A DNA stretch of 64,000 bases from Archangium violaceum (GCF_016887565.1 NZ_CP069396.1:3871001-3935000); one strand, 5' to 3'; counted from the stretch's first letter, positions 47,440 through 55,898 are shown. The notes: generated by a model not told the origin, from the sequence alone. Numbers and translations: made by a program.

Positions 47440-49545
47440 ATGAGCAACCCTGACGGAGAGCTGCCCACCGAGGCAAAGGCCATCATCGCGGAAGAGGAGG
47501 CGCTCCTCGGCCGCGTGCTCGCCTCATTGGAGGCCGCGAGGCAGCGGGGCGACAGCCGTCATCAAGAGACGCAAGGGCTCGTCGCCCAGTTGCAGGTGCT
47601 GCGTGACGAGGCCGCCACCGCTCCCGTGGCGGACCTGCCCCACCTGCTCCATCAGATGAACCAGGCGCGCGCGCTCCTGGAGCGACAGGGGACGACCCTC
47701 CTGCCGGATGCCAACGCCCCGTACTTCGCGCACCTGCGCGTGGAAGGGCCCGCCGGCATCCGGGACTACCTGCTGGGCCGCACCAGCTTCGCCGACGCGT
47801 CCGCCGACGTCCGCATCATCGACTGGCGCTTCGCCCCGGTGGCCCGGGTCTTCTACCGTTACGGAGAGGGCGACTCGTACGAGGAGTGGTTCGGCGAGCG
47901 GCTCTCCGAGGGCACCGTCGAGGTGCGGCGGCTCGTCGTCATCGATCGCGGGCGGCTCACGCGCATCCAGTCCGGCACGCTCGTGCTGGCGCGCACGCCC
48001 GAGGGCTCCTGGCGGCAGCTGGGCTCGGGACCTTCCTCCCAGCTCGCGGGCGGCTCGGGGACGGCGGTGCGGCCGGGCCAGCTCGGAGTGGGGGAGGGGG
48101 CCTCGCGGCGCGAGGGGTCTCTCGACGTGACGGCGATGCTCGACGCCGAGCAGTTCGAGGCCGTGAGCGTGGCCGCGGATCAGCCGCTCCTGGTGCTGGG
48201 GAGCGCGGGCAGCGGGAAGACCACGGTGGCCCTGCACCGGCTCGCGAAGATCGCCTTCGACGACCGCGCGCGCTACCCCGAGTCGCGGATGAAGGTCATC
48301 GTCCCGGAGGAGGGGCTGGCCAGGCTCTCCCGGCGCCTGCTCGCGCCGCTCGGCCTGGACAAGGTCTCCGTCGAGACGCTCGACTCCTGGGCCGCCATGG
48401 CAGCGCGCATCTCCTTCGGCGCCAAGGCCATCAAGCTGTGGGAGGACACGCCACCGCTCGTCGCGAAGCTCAAGCGACACCCGGCCCTGCGCCTGTCGTT
48501 CGCGGCCCGGCTGGGCGTGCTCAAGTCCTCCGTCACCACCCTGCCGCAATTGCGCAAGCGGCTCGCCGAGGTCTTCACCGACCGGCGCTTCCTGGAGGGC
48601 GTGGTCTCCCGCTCGAACGGGGACCTGCCGCTCACCGCCGTCGACGAGACGGTGCGGCACACGATGCTGCAGATCGCCACGCCGCTCTCGCGCGAGCTCG
48701 AGGGCGTGGACCCCGAGCGCCTCGAGACGCTCGACGGCAAGTCCCTGGAGAGCGACACGCCCGACGCGCTGGCCGGCACCCTGGACCTGGAGGACCTCCC
48801 GCTGTTGCTGTTCCTGCGCTTCCAGGGAGGCAACCTGGGCGCCGTGGGCCGGCTGGTGCACGTCGTGCTCGACGAGACCGAGGACTTCTCCCTCTTCGAG
48901 CTGTTCGTGGTGGGCAAGCTGCTGGGCGAGGCCCGGAGCTGCACGCTGGCGGGTGACGAGATGCAGCAGACCTCGACGAGCTTCGCGGGATGGCCCGCGG
49001 TGCTCGCCGAGCTCGGAATCCGTGACGCGGCGACCTGCCGGCTCCAGGTGTCCTACCGCTGCCCGAGGCCGGTGACCGAGCTGGCGCGCAAGGTGTTGGG
49101 CACTCAGGCCACCACGGCGGCACCCCAGACGGGCCGCGAGGGAGCGCCCGTGGGCTTCCACCACTTCCCGGACGAGGCCCAGGCCCACCTCTTCATCGGC
49201 GAGGCGCTGCGCGACCTGTTGGAGCGCGAGCCCCATGCGTCCGTCGCCGTCATCGCCAGCAGCCCCGACCAGGCGCGGGCCTTCCACCGCGTCGTCGCGG
49301 ACATGTCCTGGGCCCGCCTCGTGCTGGAGGGGGACTTCTCCTTCGAGCCGGGCGTCGACGTGACGGACGTGGACAACGTCAAGGGGCTCGAGTTCGACTA
49401 CGTCGTCATCCCGGATGCGACGGCGCGGGCCTACCCGGCCCACGACGAGGCTCGTCGCAGGCTTCACATCGCCATCACCCGCACCTCCCATCAGCTCTGG
49501 ATCGTCTCGGCGGAGGTCCGCTCGCCCCTGCTCGCTGGCTCATGA
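47440..49545 (+). CDS. HelD-like SF1 helicase / RNA-polymerase-associated ATPase
   Basis: A 701-residue superfamily 1 ATPase. An N-terminal coiled coil (about 5-90, AIIAEEEALLGRVLASLEAA) and a beta domain (YFAHLRVEGP, DWRFAPVARVFY) precede the ATPase. Walker A GSAGSGKTT has K260, Walker B reads VVLDETEDFS with D478/E479, and the C-terminal helicase motifs VKGLEFDYVVIPDA and LHIAITRTSHQLW are present. The N-terminal coiled coil plus DWR region is diagnostic of the HelD group, which rescues stalled RNA polymerase by prising off nucleic acid. The usual Gln of DEAQD is replaced (DETED). The ATG at 47440 is favoured over a TTG 42 bp upstream. The stop is 36 bp before the next gene. Confidence 0.85.
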   Translation: MSNPDGELPTEAKAIIAEEEALLGRVLASLEAARQRGDSRHQETQGLVAQLQVLRDEAATAPVADLPHLLHQMNQARALLERQGTTLLPDANAPYFAHLRVEGPAGIRDYLLGRTSFADASADVRIIDWRFAPVARVFYRYGEGDSYEEWFGERLSEGTVEVRRLVVIDRGRLTRIQSGTLVLARTPEGSWRQLGSGPSSQLAGGSGTAVRPGQLGVGEGASRREGSLDVTAMLDAEQFEAVSVAADQPLLVLGSAGSGKTTVALHRLAKIAFDDRARYPESRMKVIVPEEGLARLSRRLLAPLGLDKVSVETLDSWAAMAARISFGAKAIKLWEDTPPLVAKLKRHPALRLSFAARLGVLKSSVTTLPQLRKRLAEVFTDRRFLEGVVSRSNGDLPLTAVDETVRHTMLQIATPLSRELEGVDPERLETLDGKSLESDTPDALAGTLDLEDLPLLLFLRFQGGNLGAVGRLVHVVLDETEDFSLFELFVVGKLLGEARSCTLAGDEMQQTSTSFAGWPAVLAELGIRDAATCRLQVSYRCPRPVTELARKVLGTQATTAAPQTGREGAPVGFHHFPDEAQAHLFIGEALRDLLEREPHASVAVIASSPDQARAFHRVVADMSWARLVLEGDFSFEPGVDVTDVDNVKGLEFDYVVIPDATARAYPAHDEARRRLHIAITRTSHQLWIVSAEVRSPLLAGS

Positions 49546-49581
49546 GGCCGCCACTTCGCTGTCCAGACGAGAGGACTTCGA

Positions 49582-50229
49582 GTGAAAATCATTGTAACCA
49601 AAAATGGACAGTCGTGGCAGAATGCGGGGGCGATGGAGCAGCGCGCCCAGCTGTTGTCACGGCTGTCGAGGTGCAATCCGGGCCAGCAGGTTCCCGGAAT
49701 GTTTCTCGATGCCGTGCTCGTGTCTGCCGACGCCCGGAGCGCGGAGGTGGGTGGGCTCGCCCGGCGCCTGCTCGGTGAGGGAGAGCGGCTGGTGGAGAGC
49801 TACCGCTACCCGGTGGCCTGGATGCTGGGGATGCTCGACGTCATCGGGCAGGCCGCGGTGGCCAACGGCGAGTCCTACGGCGAGGCGCTCTTCCACTGCG
49901 GGCAGGATGCGGGCCGCGCCTATGTCCGGAGCTCCGTGGGACGGGTGCGTGCCCTGGGCGCCATCGCGTCCGGCCTGCACCGCACGCTGGAAGGCATCCC
50001 GAGCGCGGCCGCGGTGGCGGTCAATTTCGGTGAGCATTCCTACCGGCGGCTGAGCGCCAGCTCCGGGGAGCTCGTCTTCAAGCAGGACATGATTGGCCTG
50101 GCCTGGAACGCCGGCATGGTGGTGGCCAGTACTTCCGCGGCCCTGTCCATGGGCCCGGATGAGCTGAAATTCGAGGGCATCCCGACGGACGAGGATGCCA
50201 GCAGCTTCCTCCTGCGCATCAGCTGGTAG
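49582..50229 (+). CDS. DUF2378 (TIGR02265)-like myxobacterial protein
   Basis: A 215-residue cytosolic protein, GTG start behind GAGAGGACTTCGA; an alternative ATG lies at 49633. It is predicted alpha/beta without membrane segments. The block SYRYPVAWMLGMLDVIGQAA followed by AGRAYVRSSVGRVRAL resembles the DUF2378 family, a group with many paralogues in myxobacteria but no known function; the match is partial. The first 13 codons are unusually AT-rich for this genome. A lone gene in the same direction as HelD (36 bp) and the PilZ gene (284 bp). Confidence 0.55.
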   Translation: MKIIVTKNGQSWQNAGAMEQRAQLLSRLSRCNPGQQVPGMFLDAVLVSADARSAEVGGLARRLLGEGERLVESYRYPVAWMLGMLDVIGQAAVANGESYGEALFHCGQDAGRAYVRSSVGRVRALGAIASGLHRTLEGIPSAAAVAVNFGEHSYRRLSASSGELVFKQDMIGLAWNAGMVVASTSAALSMGPDELKFEGIPTDEDASSFLLRISW

Positions 50230-50409
50230 CGGGTTCCCAGCCCTCTCCGACAAGACAGGGATTGGCCTCGCGCCATGCGCGGTGGCTGTCCGTGTATTCC
50301 CTGACAGCCCCAGCCAGCGTGGCAAGCCCGGCCATGCCTCCAATCCCTAACGCATGCTCCAGACCCGGGGTCTCGGAGCGGCGGTGCGTGAAGCTTTTTC
50401 GTGGCAAGG

Positions 50410-50430
50410 TTGATTCGTCACGCGAGTCAA
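50410..50430. promoter_or_regulatory. 21-bp imperfect dyad upstream of the PilZ gene
   Basis: TTGATTCG and CGAGTCAA (7 of 8 complementary) flank TCACG, 84 bp before the PilZ gene. A TTGACG at 50449-50454 may be a -35 element; the -10 is not clear. A candidate operator only. The rest of the 284-bp gap shows nothing else convincing. Confidence 0.3.
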
Positions 50431-50513
50431 TGACTTTCGGTCCGGTGCTTGACGGGGAATGGAGGGATGTGTTTCCTGTTGTATGAAAGCGATTGGGAGC
50501 AGGGGGAATTGTC

Positions 50514-52622
50514 ATGCAGGGAATCACGGAAGGGCTGACGAGTCTTCCGACGGGTGCCGCGAGGTCGGTCACCGGTCCGTACTCGGGGTACTCGCTCCAT
50601 GGTCCGGGTGGCATCCAGGTGGTGCTGCCCGAGCAGGGGGCGGTGCTGGGCCGGGCGACGCTGCTGAGCCCCACGACGGTGTGGACCCTGTCCGGGAGCG
50701 TGGCGGACACGCTGATGCACGAGCGGACGCTGCGGGTGTGTCTGGACGCGGGTGGGACGACCATCGGCCCACTGGTGGGAGAGGCCCGGTGGAGTGATGC
50801 CGGGGAGCGGGGCACCGCGCTGGGCATCCAACTGCTGGGCATCTCCGCGGAGCAGGGACGGCAAATCCTGTCATTGTTGGATGACGCGGTCCTCCGAGGC
50901 AGCGCCGAGCCCGAGGCCTCGCCCCTGCCGGTGCAGGAGGAGATCTCCGGAGGCGAGCGCATCGAGTCCATCCTCACGGCCATCTCCGCCATGAGCAACA
51001 AGGGCGTGCTGCGCCGGCCGGGCCGGACGGTGCGGGTGGCGTTGGAGCGTCTGGACGCCGAGGCGGGCCTGCTGCACTGGCGTTGCACCGAGCCGGGGGG
51101 CGAGTGGGGCGAGCCGCCCTATGAGCTCGAGGTGATGGGTTACAACTCGGCCTATCGGATGCGCCTGGCGGGGCCCGTGGCCGACGGGGAGCGGCTGGTG
51201 ACCCGGCTGCCCGAGCGGCTGTGGCGGGTGCGTCACCGCTGGCACCGCCGCGTGCCGGCGCCCCCGGGCCTGCGGGCCCGCTTCGACCATCCACTCTGGA
51301 GGGAGCTGGGGCGGCGGGAGCGTGAGATCGTCGACGTCTCCTTCTCCGGCCTGGCCGTGCGCGGTGGGAGCGATGACCTGATCTTCCCGGGCCTCATCCT
51401 GCCCCTGGAGGTGGAGACGGCGGAGGGTGAGTCCATCTACCTGAGCGGGGAGGTGCGTCACGTGTCGTCCGCGCGGAGCGACGGACGGCGGGTGTTCGGT
51501 CTGGAGGTCCGGCCGGTGACGGAGCGGGACGCGGTGGAGTGGACGCGCCTCGTCTCGCAGTCGCTCTGCCCCAGCACGCGCACCAGCGAGGAGCTGCTCG
51601 AGCCGCTGTGGGACCTGTACGTCGCCTCGGGCTACTTCAACCTGGCGGGCAAGTCCTCCGAGCACTTCGCCGAGCTCCGCCGGAGCTTCATCGACCTGGG
51701 CAGGCGGGCGGCGCAGCTGCCGCGGCTCTTCTGCCAGACGGTGTGGCCCTCGGAGCGGGGCGTGGAGGCGTCGCTCTCCTCGCTGAAGCCCTACCGGTAC
51801 TCCTGGATGCTGCACCAGCTCGGGCGGCGGCCCGGGCGGCCGGAGAACGCGCCCCACGTGCCGGGGCAGATCCTCCGCGACACCTACCTGCGCACGCTGG
51901 AGCACTCGCAGAGCGACCCCGAGTTCCGGTGGATGTTCTGCTACGCCGAGTCCACCGTGCCCTGGATGTACCGGACGCACCTGCGGTTCGTCCAGCGGAT
52001 GCAGGACGGCGGGCAGTCGCTGGTGATGCCGCTGCGGATGATGGACGTGGAGTGCGGCGAGCCGAGCGGGCAGATCCGCCCGGGGGACCTGGACATCGGT
52101 CCCGCGTCGATTGGCGAGAAGTACCTGCTGGCCAGCCAGATCGCCCGCACCCGCCCGGCCTGCTACGTCGAGGCGCTGGACTTCACCCGCGACCGCCTGG
52201 AGCTGTGGGGCGTGTCCCGGGCCTGGCAGGGGGCGGGGCTGGAGCGCGAGCGGCGGATCCTCGTGGCGCGCCGCCAGGGCATTCCCTTGGCCGCGCTGGT
52301 GCTCGAGCTGGGGCACCCCGGGACGAACCTCTTCCGGCTGCTCGATGCCGCGCGCCTGTTCCCGCTGTCTCCGGACGGGCGGAGCGCCTACGTGGCGCTG
52401 CTGGACGAGGCGCGCCGCTGGTTCGCGCTCCGGGGGCGAAGCACCTTCGTCTACCTGTGCGAGGACGGCGGCGAGTACGCGAAGGCGGCCCGGCTGCACG
52501 ACGACCCCTCGGCGCAGCCCTGTCTCTGGATCATCCCCGCCACCCTCGTCCCCGAGTTCCTGGAGCACATCCACGAACAGTCCGTCGGCAGTCCCCAGCA
52601 GAGCACCTCTCACCACGCTTGA
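50514..52622 (+). CDS. PilZ-domain protein with acyltransferase-like C-terminal half
   Basis: A 702-residue cytosolic protein, ATG at 50514 behind AGGGGGAATTG. Two N-terminal beta domains (about 20-125 and 150-360) belong to the PilZ/YcgR type: the second has an Arg-rich entry (RHRWHRR, 240-246) and D274-V-S276-F-S-G279, the two motifs that bind c-di-GMP. The last 330 residues (about 365-690) look like a pair of GNAT-type acyltransferase folds (AELRRSFIDLGRRAAQLPRL, later RRQGIPLAALVLELGHPGTN); the catalytic site was not identified. Binding of c-di-GMP could therefore gate an acyl transfer or a degenerate relative of it (inference). It is followed 20 bp later by a haem-oxygenase-like gene with a strong ribosome site, so the two probably act together. 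Confidence 0.7.
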   Translation: MQGITEGLTSLPTGAARSVTGPYSGYSLHGPGGIQVVLPEQGAVLGRATLLSPTTVWTLSGSVADTLMHERTLRVCLDAGGTTIGPLVGEARWSDAGERGTALGIQLLGISAEQGRQILSLLDDAVLRGSAEPEASPLPVQEEISGGERIESILTAISAMSNKGVLRRPGRTVRVALERLDAEAGLLHWRCTEPGGEWGEPPYELEVMGYNSAYRMRLAGPVADGERLVTRLPERLWRVRHRWHRRVPAPPGLRARFDHPLWRELGRREREIVDVSFSGLAVRGGSDDLIFPGLILPLEVETAEGESIYLSGEVRHVSSARSDGRRVFGLEVRPVTERDAVEWTRLVSQSLCPSTRTSEELLEPLWDLYVASGYFNLAGKSSEHFAELRRSFIDLGRRAAQLPRLFCQTVWPSERGVEASLSSLKPYRYSWMLHQLGRRPGRPENAPHVPGQILRDTYLRTLEHSQSDPEFRWMFCYAESTVPWMYRTHLRFVQRMQDGGQSLVMPLRMMDVECGEPSGQIRPGDLDIGPASIGEKYLLASQIARTRPACYVEALDFTRDRLELWGVSRAWQGAGLERERRILVARRQGIPLAALVLELGHPGTNLFRLLDAARLFPLSPDGRSAYVALLDEARRWFALRGRSTFVYLCEDGGEYAKAARLHDDPSAQPCLWIIPATLVPEFLEHIHEQSVGSPQQSTSHHA

Positions 52623-52642
52623 GTTCACAAAGGAGCAACATC

Positions 52643-53386
52643 ATGGAGCTGCTGAAGAAGCTGTACGAGCCTCACACCCTCCTCGCGCGCAGCCGTCTGG
52701 ATTCCGACTCCTCCATCCGCCGGCTGTTGGATCCGTCGCTCAAGCCCATCGTGCTCGAGCGCTTCCTCATCGAGTGGATGGCGCGCGCCTCGTACATGAC
52801 CGAGCCCGTGGACGGGTGGATCCGCCGCACGGGGCAGCGCTGCATCGAGCAGGGCATGGAGCGGCTGGGCCAATCGCTCATCACCCACGCGAAGAGCGAG
52901 ACGGGCCACCACTTGATGACCATCGAGGACGCCCGCGCCCTGGTGCTCCACTGGAACGGGCGGCACACGCCCCAGCTGAACATGGAGCAGCTGCTCGGGC
53001 AGACGCCCACCGAGTCCATGAAGGAGTACCGCCAGCTGCACGAGGAGACCATCGAGGGCCCGTACCCGGTGGGGCAGATCTCCATCGAGCGGGAGATCGG
53101 CTTCCTGGCCGTGCACTTCGGGCCGCGGATGATGAAGCAGGTGGAGAACGTCCTGGGCAAGGAGGTCGCCGACAAGCTCACCTTCCTGGCCGAGCACGTG
53201 GCGGTGGACGTGGGCCACACGCTGCTCAATGAGAAGATGCTCGAGGATGCCATCACCCGCTCGCCCGAGAACGCGCGCATCTACGCGGAGACCGGCGCCC
53301 GGGCGATGACGACGTACATCCGCTTCCTCGGTGACTGCCTGCACATCGCGGAGGATCTGCTGGCGCCCCTGCGCGCCGTGGCGTGA
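52643..53386 (+). CDS. Haem-oxygenase-like diiron oxidase (HDO) family protein
   Basis: A 247-residue all-helical soluble protein. The ATG at 52643 follows AAAGGAG; a longer in-frame extension exists but runs through the PilZ gene. The diagnostic HDO signature is H185-x3-D189-x2-H192 in the C-terminal helix, with E86 and H89/H90 in THAKSETGHH and E149/E151 in SIEREIG as the other probable iron ligands. HDO enzymes (such as CADD, UndA, SznF) activate oxygen for decarboxylations, N-oxidations or cofactor synthesis. Substrate unknown; pairing with a c-di-GMP/acyltransferase-like protein suggests modification of an acylated metabolite. Ligand assignments are by pattern and spacing. It converges on the oxidoreductase gene with 4 bp between stops. 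Confidence 0.72.
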   Translation: MELLKKLYEPHTLLARSRLDSDSSIRRLLDPSLKPIVLERFLIEWMARASYMTEPVDGWIRRTGQRCIEQGMERLGQSLITHAKSETGHHLMTIEDARALVLHWNGRHTPQLNMEQLLGQTPTESMKEYRQLHEETIEGPYPVGQISIEREIGFLAVHFGPRMMKQVENVLGKEVADKLTFLAEHVAVDVGHTLLNEKMLEDAITRSPENARIYAETGARAMTTYIRFLGDCLHIAEDLLAPLRAVA

Positions 53387-53390
53387 GTCG

Positions 53391-54425
53391 TCAGGATGGC
53401 TCGGGCACCGCGCGGAGGAGGACGATCTTCCCCCGGACACCTCCGCGCTCGAGCAGCTCCTGGCCGGCCCGCCCCGACAGGAGCGGCAGGCGGTGCGCGA
53501 TGAGGGGCTCCACCTTCCGCTCCGCCAGCAGCTCGAAGAGCCGGGGGAGATCCTCGCGGAACGGCTTTGGATCCTCCCGGTAGAGCTGGGTGATGCCGTA
53601 GAAGGCGGAGCGGCGGCCCCGGAGCCGTGTCCCCACGAAGAGGGACGCCATGCCCAGGAAGGTGCCCAGGTTGTCGCTGCTCCCGTCGCGGCCCACCGCG
53701 CTCGTGAAGCCGTAGGAGACCACCTGCCCGCCCTTGCGCACCGCGCGCGCGCACAGGGTGATGTTTCCTCCGCCAATGCCGTCGAAGGCCACGTCCACGC
53801 CCTCGGGGACGAGCTCCCGCACTGTCTGGTCGAAGGGGCGCTCCTTGTAGTCGATGAACCGCGCGCCCTGGGCACGGATGGCTTCGCTCTTGGGTGGAGA
53901 GTCCACGCCGAACACCTCGGCACCGGCCACCCTCAGCAGTTGGAGCAGCGCCGTGCTCACGCCTCCTCCCGCTCCCGTCACCAGCGCACGCGTGCCCCGC
54001 TGCACCCGGGCCACGCGGTGGATCATCTGGTACGCCGTCACGTAGTTGAGGATGAGCGCGGTCACCTCCGCGTCATCGAGGCCGTCTGGTACGGGGATGA
54101 ACTCCTCCGCGCCCCGGGTCATGAACTCCGCGCAGCCACCGTGGACCGTCAGCGCCGCCACACGCTGGCCAACCCGGAGCCCGGTGACGCCGGGGCCGAT
54201 GGCGTCCACGTCCCCGACGACCTCGTAGCCGGGGGTGAACGGAAACCGGGGCGCGTAGGGGTAGTAGCCGCGCCGCATGATGATGTCGGTGAAGCCGACA
54301 CCGGTGGCGCGCACGCGCACGCGCACCTGGCCGGGACCGGGTGGCTCGAGCGGCAACTCCCTCAGCTCGAGCGCCTCGGGGCCGCCCTTCCTCGTCAACA
54401 GGACCGCACGGTAGGTGGAAGTCAT
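53391..54425 (-). CDS. Zinc-free medium-chain NADPH:quinone-type oxidoreductase
   Basis: A 344-residue MDR enzyme. Residues 1-120 form the GroES-like domain (FTPGYEVVGDVDAIGPGV); the Rossmann domain follows with ALVTGAGGGVSTALL where the family has AxGGVG. Zinc ligands of alcohol dehydrogenases are missing, so a quinone/enone reductase using NADPH is expected. The ATG at 54425 fits; the frame runs open for another kilobase upstream, an artefact of GC-rich composition. It is divergent from a LysR gene with a 66-bp shared region containing a perfect dyad, so that regulator probably controls it. Confidence 0.9.
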   Translation of the reverse strand: MTSTYRAVLLTRKGGPEALELRELPLEPPGPGQVRVRVRATGVGFTDIIMRRGYYPYAPRFPFTPGYEVVGDVDAIGPGVTGLRVGQRVAALTVHGGCAEFMTRGAEEFIPVPDGLDDAEVTALILNYVTAYQMIHRVARVQRGTRALVTGAGGGVSTALLQLLRVAGAEVFGVDSPPKSEAIRAQGARFIDYKERPFDQTVRELVPEGVDVAFDGIGGGNITLCARAVRKGGQVVSYGFTSAVGRDGSSDNLGTFLGMASLFVGTRLRGRRSAFYGITQLYREDPKPFREDLPRLFELLAERKVEPLIAHRLPLLSGRAGQELLERGGVRGKIVLLRAVPEPS

Positions 54426-54469
54426 GTGTGAGGAATTAGCGCCGCCGCCGATGGGCGTCGATGCGCAAG

Positions 54470-54490
54470 CGTGCAATACTGCGTTGCACG
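54470..54490. promoter_or_regulatory. LysR-type operator in the divergent promoter
   Basis: Perfect inverted repeat CGTGCAA-TACTGCG-TTGCACG, ending one base before the LysR start codon and 45 bp upstream of the oxidoreductase. This matches the layout of a LysR autoregulatory site that also activates the divergent gene. Confidence 0.65.
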
Positions 54491-54491
54491 T

Positions 54492-55367
54492 ATGCAGGCG
54501 ACGAGCTGGGATGATCTGCGCTTCTTCCTCGCCGTGGCGAAGCACGGGACGCTGGCCACGGCCGCCCGTTCGCTCGGCGTGAACGCCTCCACCGCCGGGC
54601 GCCGCATCCAGGCACTGGAGAAGTCGTTGCGCGTGAGGCTCTTTCTTCGCACGCGCGAGGGTTTGCGTCCATCGGCCGCGGGCGAGCAGCTCCGGCAGCG
54701 GCTGGCGAAGCTGGAGCCGGAGCTGACGCGTCTCATCGGAGGCGAGCTGACGCCGGCCGAGGCCGTGGCCGGCACGGTGCGCATCGCCACGACGGAGGCC
54801 CTGGCCGCCTATCTGGTGGATCGCGGGTTGTGCGCGCTCAAGGACGAGCACCCGGGGCTGGTCCTGGAGCTGCTCGGAGGCAACCGCCCGGTGGACCTGG
54901 CTCGCGGCGAGGCGGACATGGCCATCCGGGTCACGAAGCCCGAGGGCGCCAACCTCAAGGTGAGGCAGCTCCAGGCCCAGGCCTTCGGGGTGTACGGGTC
55001 GGCGGGCTACCTGCGGCAGCGGGGCCGGCCACGTGGCGAGCGCGAGCTCGGGGGTCATGACCTGGTGGTGGTGGGCGGTGAGCTCGGTGCGCTGCCAGAG
55101 GCGCGCTGGATGGAGGGGCACCAGGGCGCTCGCATCGTCCTGAGGACGAACAGCATGCCCGCGCTCCTGGCCGCCGTCCGCAACGGGGTGGGGCTTGGAG
55201 TGCTGCCGAGCGGGTGGGCCCAGGTCGAGCCGGATCTCGAGCGTCTCTTCGAGGTGCCGGAACTCCCGCGTCGGCCCATGTGGTTGGTCATCCAGCCCGA
55301 GGCCCACGAGCGCGCCGCGGTCCGGGTCGTGGCGGCGCGTCTCAAGGAATTGCTGGACCCGGCCTAG
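54492..55367 (+). CDS. LysR-family transcriptional regulator
   Basis: A 291-residue regulator. The winged HTH covers about 4-63 (DLRFFLAVAKHGTLATAARS, then NASTAGRRIQALEKSLRVRLF); the effector-binding domain runs from about 85 to the end. The ATG at 54492 is chosen because an ATG 21 bp earlier lies inside the operator dyad. Typical pairing: the regulator senses a quinone or electrophile and controls the divergent oxidoreductase and itself (inference). Length and domain order are normal. Confidence 0.9.
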   Translation: MQATSWDDLRFFLAVAKHGTLATAARSLGVNASTAGRRIQALEKSLRVRLFLRTREGLRPSAAGEQLRQRLAKLEPELTRLIGGELTPAEAVAGTVRIATTEALAAYLVDRGLCALKDEHPGLVLELLGGNRPVDLARGEADMAIRVTKPEGANLKVRQLQAQAFGVYGSAGYLRQRGRPRGERELGGHDLVVVGGELGALPEARWMEGHQGARIVLRTNSMPALLAAVRNGVGLGVLPSGWAQVEPDLERLFEVPELPRRPMWLVIQPEAHERAAVRVVAARLKELLDPA

Positions 55368-55391
55368 CGCGGCCCTTGTCGAGGATTGCCC

Positions 55392-55577
55392 ATGCCACCC
55401 ACCGTCATCCGCTCCCCCCGAGCCCTCCTCCTCGCCACGGCCTTCTCGGCACTCGGGCTCGGCGCCTGCGTGCAGGAGTGTGAGTTCAAGCCCCATTGCG
55501 AGGGAAACGTCGTCATGGATTGCCCTCTTCGCTCAGGGCTGCCATGTGGACGCCGCGCTGGGCACAGCCGTCCGTGA
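55392..55577 (+). CDS. Short Cys-rich lipoprotein, possibly a remnant
   Basis: A 61-residue open frame with a convincing lipoprotein signal (hydrophobic core 11-24, LGLGAC with C26) and then CVQECEFKPHC, five to six cysteines in total, ending abruptly in basic residues. No ribosome site is obvious. Myxobacterial Cys-rich lipoproteins usually continue for hundreds of residues, so this is either a genuine micro-lipoprotein or the start of a decayed gene. The next 320 bp contain no gene. Confidence 0.4.
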   Translation: MPPTVIRSPRALLLATAFSALGLGACVQECEFKPHCEGNVVMDCPLRSGLPCGRRAGHSRP

Positions 55578-55743
55578 CTCGCAACGAATTTCGACTCCCG
55601 CGTCTCTCCCAGTCGCGACGCTCGTCACCTTGCTCCTCGCGCGGGCTTCGACGCGGTGTGTTGATTGAGTGACAAAAGTGTTGGATGATCTTTGGCACCT
55701 CAAACGTCCGCGAGTCGCGGACCGCTGAAGGAGTCAAAGACAC

Positions 55744-55810
55744 ACGCGCTGGTGCAATCCCTGCCGGCAATCGGGGTCGAGACCCGATTGGCGCAGCAGG
55801 GGAACCGCGT
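55744..55810 (+). other. Nested inverted repeats, candidate structured 5' leader RNA
   Basis: Three nested stems are collinear: ACGCG/CGCGT, CCCTGC/GCAGGG and CAATCGGG/CCCGATTG around the 7-base loop GTCGAGA, with asymmetric internal loops. All 19 base pairs are Watson-Crick. It lies 88 bp before the polysaccharide-lyase start and is not part of any gene. Possible roles are a riboswitch-like or protein-binding leader, or a transcription attenuator. It matched no riboswitch consensus that could be recalled. The rest of the 55578-55898 gap shows an AT-richer stretch near 55668-55700, possibly promoter-containing. Confidence 0.45.
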
Positions 55811-55898
55811 CCCGAAGATCTGAACCCTCATCCACCGGCCGCCGCGCGCGGTCCGGACCCACTCGTCGTCTGTCGACATTTCCTGGAGAGCCCCTGAC

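Noticed and set aside
50262-50486. Small open frame in the gap before the PilZ gene
   Set aside because: No ribosome site, no recognisable motif, and it covers the dyad and promoter-like region.
51539-52642. Extension of the diiron protein through the PilZ gene
   Set aside because: Low-complexity Ala/Arg/Pro sequence; the ATG at 52643 has AAAGGAG and gives the usual HDO length.
55760-55835. tRNA-like look of the structured element (TCGA in a 7-base loop, GCGCAGCAGG downstream)
   Set aside because: No 7-bp acceptor stem, anticodon arm or CCA end could be fitted at tRNA spacing on either strand.
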